Part shown: positions 58,491-64,000 of the stretch, one piece after another
Layout: every line of letters begins with the position of its first letter
Numbering within the stretch: the stretch's first letter is position 1
NCBI GenBank assembly: GCA_010094025.1
Contig: ML991771.1
Span: forward strand, 248,001-312,000
Origin: Viridothelium virens
Lineage: Eukaryota; Ascomycota; Dothideomycetes; Trypetheliales; Trypetheliaceae
Direction: 5' to 3'
DNA length: 64,000 nucleotides
Translations under genes and position numbers: made by a program
The notes under the pieces: model-generated
The model's database searches: none
Seen by the model: only the letters and a program-made list of their open reading frames with translations
Told to the model about the DNA's origin: nothing

Positions 58491-59172
58491 GTGATTTTAG
58501 CAAAAGAAGCGATGATAAGGTAGTCACTGGGCAGGCCGATTTTTATAAAAGCGTCATGTACGTTGTTGTGCTCGAAAACGGAAATGTACAATTGATAGTT
58601 CTCTTCTGCCTTTCGTATCGAGGTCGAAACTATCTAGTGTGGCTCCTGATACCATTTGACACAGCCCATATCAAACCTGCCCAATTTCAAGTGGCCAGGT
58701 GTCCTGGAACAGTCGTAACATTCTCAACCTCAACCGTTAGGAGGAGATGTGAGATTCTGTTTGTGCAATTTGTAGTAAGCAATCATTGACTGGCTAGTCG
58801 TACAAGTAAGCACGCACGAGCAATCAATGGAGCAACGTTGGGGCTCCATCAATCAACTCTCGTGGACAGGATCGCGAGGAATCTGAGAGACGATAGAATA
58901 AAGCCATAGCCTGGAACACGAGTCCCGCGAGGGGCTTGTATATGACACAGGCAGCCAAACAAGTCAGCCCTCACGCCCTATACCAGACCCTACGGTCTCA
59001 GACTGGCAACTAGCCCAAAACACAGAGTGAGCTGACAAATGCAGCAAGGAGGGCCTCATTTTTGGCACGAAACCCTACTATTTCAACCTTGGGGCCATGG
59101 TTGTTACTTTTCGCCACCCTCTACTCTAACCATCCGCATCGGATAGACAGCATCGCTTCAGACAGCGAAGAA
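58491..59172. other. Intergenic region
   Basis: The 682 bp have no supported gene. Part of it (59062-59172) is open upstream of the chosen hydrolase start but has no ATG that gives a better N-terminus. Confidence 0.45.
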
Positions 59173-60216
59173 ATGGCACATATTCAGGAACAGAAATTCG
59201 CGGAACTAGGCCTGCAAAAGGTTACCTCGAATAAAGGAATCGTCAGTTATTATCGGAGTCTAAACAAGGCGAGCGACGACAAACCGATCCTGGCTCTACT
59301 CCATGGATATCCTCAGAGTGCATATATGTGCGATATCGTAACCACCGATTTACTCAATCATCTCTGACTTTTCAGATGGCGTTTCGTAATCCCTTTGCTC
59401 CAGGACAAGCCTATCTTTGTCCCGGACCTGCCTGGGTACGGCAACAGTGCTCCAACAGACCAGCATGATAAGGTCAGTGTTGGACTTCGCGTTATTGAAG
59501 CCCTACGGGAGGCATTCGATAATGGGGGTGATACTGCCGTCAGATACCCTCCGATTGTCCTCATTGGCCACGACCGGGGCGCTAGAGTCGCAGACGCACT
59601 TCACGTCTCCATTGGAAAGGCCGATGTCATGGGCTTCCATATCATCGGGCTAGCCTTACTCGATATCGTACCAGGGCTATATCAGTGGCAGATCGGAGAC
59701 AATGCCGCTGCTCAGACTGGATACTTTCACTGGTCCTTCCTCGCCAATGTCTCAATCGCGAAACCCATGATCGTGGCATATGGGGGTGGAAACTGGGCCG
59801 AAGCCATGATCAACCGCTGGGCAGGGTCGAACGCGGAGGGACTCGAGAGATTGAAAAGCGGAGATGCTTTGACGGTCTACCGCAGCTTCTTTGATCGAGA
59901 GTCTGTCATCGAAGCGTCATGCCGAGATTACGAAGCTGGTGCCACGGTCGATCTGGATGCTCAGACGAAGGCCATTGACAATGACCAGCGTATCACAGCT
60001 CCTCTACTTTTCGTCTACAGCGCAGACTTTCTGCAGAAACGAGCTAAAAAGCCTATAGAATCTGTGTGGGACCAGCCCTTTAGTGATGGCTCGGCCTTGA
60101 TCACACCAATCCCGATAGGCAATGGGATTGGCCACTTTCTTCCCGAAGAAGCCCCAGAGCTGACAGCGAAAGCGTTGCTGAAATGGTTGCCATCTTTGAA
60201 GACTCAAGCTCGGTAG
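59173..60216 (+). CDS. Alpha/beta hydrolase, haloacetate-dehalogenase/epoxide-hydrolase type
   Basis: Two exons, 59173-59327 and 59376-60216 (48-nt GTGCGA...TCAG intron), give 331 aa. The oxyanion-hole motif is LLHGYPQSAY near residue 44, the nucleophile elbow is LIGHDRGAR with Asp about 118, and the catalytic histidine is in GIGHFLPEEAP near the C-terminus. An aspartate nucleophile in GHDRG points to dehalogenases or epoxide hydrolases and away from esterases. A cap-domain region with GYFHWSFLAN lies between. The protein has no signal peptide from this start. The substrate is unknown; the flavin monooxygenase 1 kb downstream on the same strand may act in the same catabolic route. Confidence 0.88.
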
Positions 60217-61292
60217 TCTAGCAATCGCTCACGGAACTGAATAAAGAAGATTCTGATGGTGTTACTCTCCCTTGATCTTCTCCTTCGCTTCGTTCTTTGA
60301 CTGGAGACCAAGAGTTCAAATTCGACTATATTTCAGCCATAATTATGATATGCATCGTCTTCCGGTTCCTAGTTTTTCAGCAATTTCCGTAGCTTCTAGA
60401 AAGCTTCATGGGTTGTATGCAATCACCAATCGGCGGTTCAATGGAATTCAGCTCAGATCTCGAATGTCCATGAATGATGAATCTGGTGAGTATTGTAGCA
60501 ACTTTGACAATGTTGCAGTCTGAAGTACACACAGCATAATACCCGGATCTTCAATCCGGCCTTTTCCGAACTTATTTTCATAGTCTATCGGCTCCAATAG
60601 AGCTGTGAGAACTGGCATTACTCGTCATATGTTTTCTTCGACCGCAGAGCAGCGAGCTGGCCTGCTGTTTGCTAGTATCGCGTTGCTTGGAGCAAAAGAG
60701 CTGCCCTGCCCATAGCACGAAGCTCTCTGAGGCTCAAGGAAAAATCTTTCCCAGTCCAGGACTAGAATATGAAGCTAACGAACGTGTATCTAATCACACG
60801 ACCTGGATAGGACAGGTAGGTGACAAATTTATTTGTTTGCTGATTAGAGCTTGTGGTCTTGAATACAGACAAGCGATTAGAATTGCCGTTCCATACCACT
60901 GTGAAGAAAGAACAACTCACAGGGTGGAAATCCTATCGATTGCTAGACAGTAATATCGTTTGGTCGATCTTCACTTGACCTCCGCGCTCCTATCTCTTTG
61001 TATGTGGGGTTCACAGTATTAGAGTCTATGATAGCTTCTGAAATTGGCGGAGTTTTGTTGGCAAACTAGACGATTTTCGGTACGTACCTTTGCCCGGAGG
61101 TGAATGCTCTGATGCTGTAATAGGCCAACTGAGCTGAGCCAGTTCGTCTCCGCTTTTTTACCCCAGACATAGCATGGATACTGAAGTTGCTCACTATTAC
61201 AGGTCCGTTAGGTTTAAACTCTAGATCTTGCCTCATTCCTCCCGTTGTATTTCAAACGTGGTTTCATTGTGGATCTCGTACAAGAAGCATCC
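60217..61292. other. Intergenic region
   Basis: The 1.08 kb have no supported gene; a 94-codon open frame at 60669-60953 has no recognisable content. Confidence 0.45.
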
Positions 61293-63141
61293 ATGGATCC
61301 GTTTACCAATTTCCCCGTTGCGCATGCTCCTGTGCTCATAGTTGGCGGCTCGATGGTCGGGATGACGCTATCCATACTTTTAGCAAAGCACGGCATTAGT
61401 GGGTGTATTACTGTCGAGCGACATCCGAGTACTGCCATTCACCCGCGGGCTGCGTTGTTTCATCCAAGAACTATGGAGATCTACCAGGAACTAGGCTTAT
61501 ATGACCAAATGAGAGCAGAGAGCGCCAAGTCATATGACGAAAATTCAAGAGTAGTAGCCGTAGAAAGCCTAGCTGGAAAACTTATTCAGACGTTCGCAAG
61601 CAACATAAATGAGGTATTATCCAGTTCTTTCACTTCGCTTTCACCTGTAACAAGCCGACAAGTAATGACTTGGGATAATTCCGAAGGGTATCGAGAATGT
61701 CTCGTCCGCTGGCCGACTTTTCTTGACACAAGACAAGCTTGAGCCTATGCTGCGAAAAGAGGCAATTCAGAACGGCATTGACTTGCGTTTTTCTACAGAG
61801 ATGATCTCATTTGAGCAAGACGACAAGGGTGCAACCGCCTTGATACGCTCTGTGGAGAGCGGAGAGAAAAATATAGTACGGGCAGAATATCTCGTCGCTT
61901 GCGATGGTGTCCGCTCATCTGTTCGAGACAAGCTCGGAATCAAAGTCAATGGACACGGTCTTTTGAGCCATTCGCTAACGATCTATTTCAAAGCTGACGT
62001 CAGCAAATATCTTGAAGATCAGTATAATGGCGTCATATATGTCAATAATCCAACAGTCCGTGGCTTCTTTCGAATCGATCGGACAGGACAGCAAGGCTTT
62101 TTGGTCGTCTTCACCGCTGGAAAGCAGGGGACCAAAGAAAGCCGCTTTCCTGCCGACAACGTAACGGATGAGCAAGCCAGCGAGTACCTTCGTGCCGCGA
62201 TTGGTAATGAGAGCATTCAGGTTCAGATCGAATCCATTGCAAAATGGCGAGCTGTCTGTGATAACGCCCAACGCTACAACGTGGGTCGTGTGATCTTAGC
62301 CGGTGATTCGGCCCACGCTATGACGCCTCAGGGAGGTTATGGAGGCAACACCGGTATTCAAGATGTCCATAATCTTGCATGGAAGCTCGCACTACTTATA
62401 AATGGTCGAGCCGGCCGAGAATTAGTAGAGCAGACATACCATGAAGAGCGTTTTCCAGTGGGGCAAAAGACTGTCAACCAGGTATTGGAGCGATACGTTG
62501 TACGTTCCGCTCCTGAGATGAAAAAATCGGTGGACTACCTGGAGGAAGAACTACCAGATACGTGGTTAGAACTGGGCTTCAGGTATCACTCGAGTGCTTT
62601 CATGGCTGACGAGTTGGGGGAGCTTAATGAAGACCCTCTCGTTGCGACGGCAAGAGCAGGAAGTAGGGCGCCTCACGTATACATCAAAACTGCGGCAGGC
62701 GACAGCTCAGATGCTTCTCCATATCCTATATCGAGGCTCTGTGACGGCAATTTTGTCTTCGTGCTTGGTGAAAAAGCAGATCAGTGGAAACAGGCCGCGC
62801 AAGAGACAAATAGTTGCATGGACTTGCCTCAGGTGATACCATACAAATGCCGAGGAAGAGACTTTTTGATCAGATACGGAATAAGCCCTTTCGGTGCAGT
62901 CCTCTTGCGTCCCGATGGATTTGTCGCTTGGAAGACTTGGCAAGATCCAGTGCCTGGCGTTGTCGCAGCGAGTGTTCTTCGAGACGTGATGGAGAGAATA
63001 TTGTGTCTTAATGGCAAGGAATCTTTGCAGGCCGTCGAATCTATAAATCCACACAGCGCCAAAACCATCTCCAATGACCTCTCAGTTGCCGGCCAAGAGA
63101 AGAAGACTCAAGTGCAGTTCCTTGATTTGACGCTGACGTAG
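61293..63141 (+). CDS. Class A FAD-dependent aromatic monooxygenase
   Basis: Two exons, 61293-61613 and 61687-63141, are joined by a 73-nt GTATTA...GAAG intron in phase 0, giving 591 aa. This splice is chosen because it restores the family's GRLFLTQDKLEPML strand; without it the frame ends at 61742. The FAD Rossmann motif is VLIVGGSMVGM near the N-terminus, the DG motif is YLVACDGVRSSVRDKLG, and the GD motif is VILAGDSAHAMTPQGGYGGN. A thioredoxin-like C-terminal domain completes the phenol-hydroxylase/PCP-monooxygenase type. The enzyme would hydroxylate an aromatic ring using NAD(P)H and oxygen. The substrate is unknown. Confidence 0.9.
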
Positions 63142-64000
63142 TGACAGCACTAGCGAAAAAATGGAAATTGAACGGGCACTTTCTCAGAGGAAGATTGAGC
63201 AATTAGACAGGGGAATGGCAGATCTTAGCTACACAGGCGAGCTGCAGAACGAGATGGCCATGCTTTCAGTGAGACTATCGTCATCGTAAGAGAGCCCTTA
63301 CAGTCACCGCAAACTTCTGAGAATGAGGAAAAAAGGATGGATCCGGAGTTCCAACCCCTGCACATAGGTAGCTAATATATGTTAGAGTTTATTGTGACTG
63401 AAGGGTATTTTCGACAGTCCACAGCCCATACGTGGGTATCAGCACGAGGCGAAGGTTCCAAGGGTACGAAATTGGAGAGAATTGTAAGCTAGGGAGATCC
63501 TCAGTTCGGAAGTTGTCATTCTGAGTGGGAATTGGTTGCAGTATGTATGGAATGGATATATTGATGTACTCGGCAGCTGCAATGATCAGCGACAAAGGGC
63601 TTCATCGGCCTGATAGACCTTGGCCTAGCGAGGTAGCGGCAGTGAGGTACGTTGTCATATTTGCCAAAAACAGGTCAATATCAATTAGGGCAAGTGGCAG
63701 GAGGCGTTGCGTGGAGGCGTGGAGACGTGGAGGTGGAGGTATGGTTTCCTGGTGGCATCGCCTCGCCCGTCCCGTCTTGGCCCAGCCCCGCTGACCAACT
63801 AATTACGGAACGTACTGTATCGTAATATGTATTCTAAGGTGGCCGCAAAGCATCCATGGTACGTCCTATCTGCCGCCCAACAAAGACATCGTTGCCATCA
63901 GTGGACTCTGCGTGACTCTAGACTCTTCCAATCACCCCACCAATCCAACTATTGACACTATTCAAGAAGTTCACCCATCCCAGCCAGCTTCGACCCATTC
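63142..64000. other. Window-end intergenic region
   Basis: No gene is supported in the last 859 bp; short open frames have no recognisable content. A purine-rich GGAGGCGTGGAGGCGTGG stretch lies near 63700-63740. Confidence 0.45.

Noticed and set aside
61662-61742. Frameshift in the flavin monooxygenase gene
   Set aside because: A 73-nt intron (61614-61686) with GTATTA and GAAG restores the conserved sequence in frame, so no mutation needs to be assumed.

Overview
The window is nuclear DNA of a filamentous ascomycete (Pezizomycotina). The evidence is about 26 genes or gene remnants, most of them split by introns of roughly 45-75 nt with GTAAGT/GTATGT donors and CTRAC-type branch points, three heterokaryon-incompatibility (HET) genes, a fungal GH35 beta-galactosidase, and fungal forms of Yra1, Vps24 and p23. 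The class is not proven; Leotiomycetes is a guess from general protein flavour only. Exon coordinates are my own splice calls, made by checking that reading phases agree.

Layout. 1-20 kb: a foldback transposon (82-245), an uncharacterised nuclear-type protein, a secreted GH35 beta-galactosidase, a Cys-rich small secreted protein, a multi-pass membrane protein, a lone O-methyltransferase and a flavin-binding split-barrel protein, with long gene-poor gaps. 20-35 kb: a HET pseudogene with two in-frame stops, an orphan coding stretch, an intact HET gene, a FAM50/XAP5-family gene, a small membrane protein, a HAD phosphatase and a probably broken conserved gene.

35-46 kb is the most interesting part. 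It holds a zinc phospholipase C-like gene, a MACPF (perforin-like) gene with an N-terminal coiled coil, a divergently transcribed aegerolysin, a secreted protein ending in an RNase T1-like domain, and another small secreted protein. Aegerolysin and MACPF proteins are the two halves of known fungal bicomponent membrane pores, so this looks like a membrane-attack island whose neighbours may act on lipids and RNA. A second copy of the foldback transposon and a third HET gene close the block.

49-58.5 kb is a compact housekeeping stretch: a TTC1-like TPR protein, Hsp90 co-chaperone p23/Sba1, ESCRT-III Vps24, mRNA-export adaptor Yra1 (with a 904-nt intron, far longer than any other here) and an aldehyde dehydrogenase. 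59-63 kb carries an alpha/beta hydrolase of the dehalogenase/epoxide-hydrolase type and a class A flavin monooxygenase, possibly catabolic neighbours. No rRNA, tRNA or CRISPR feature could be supported.
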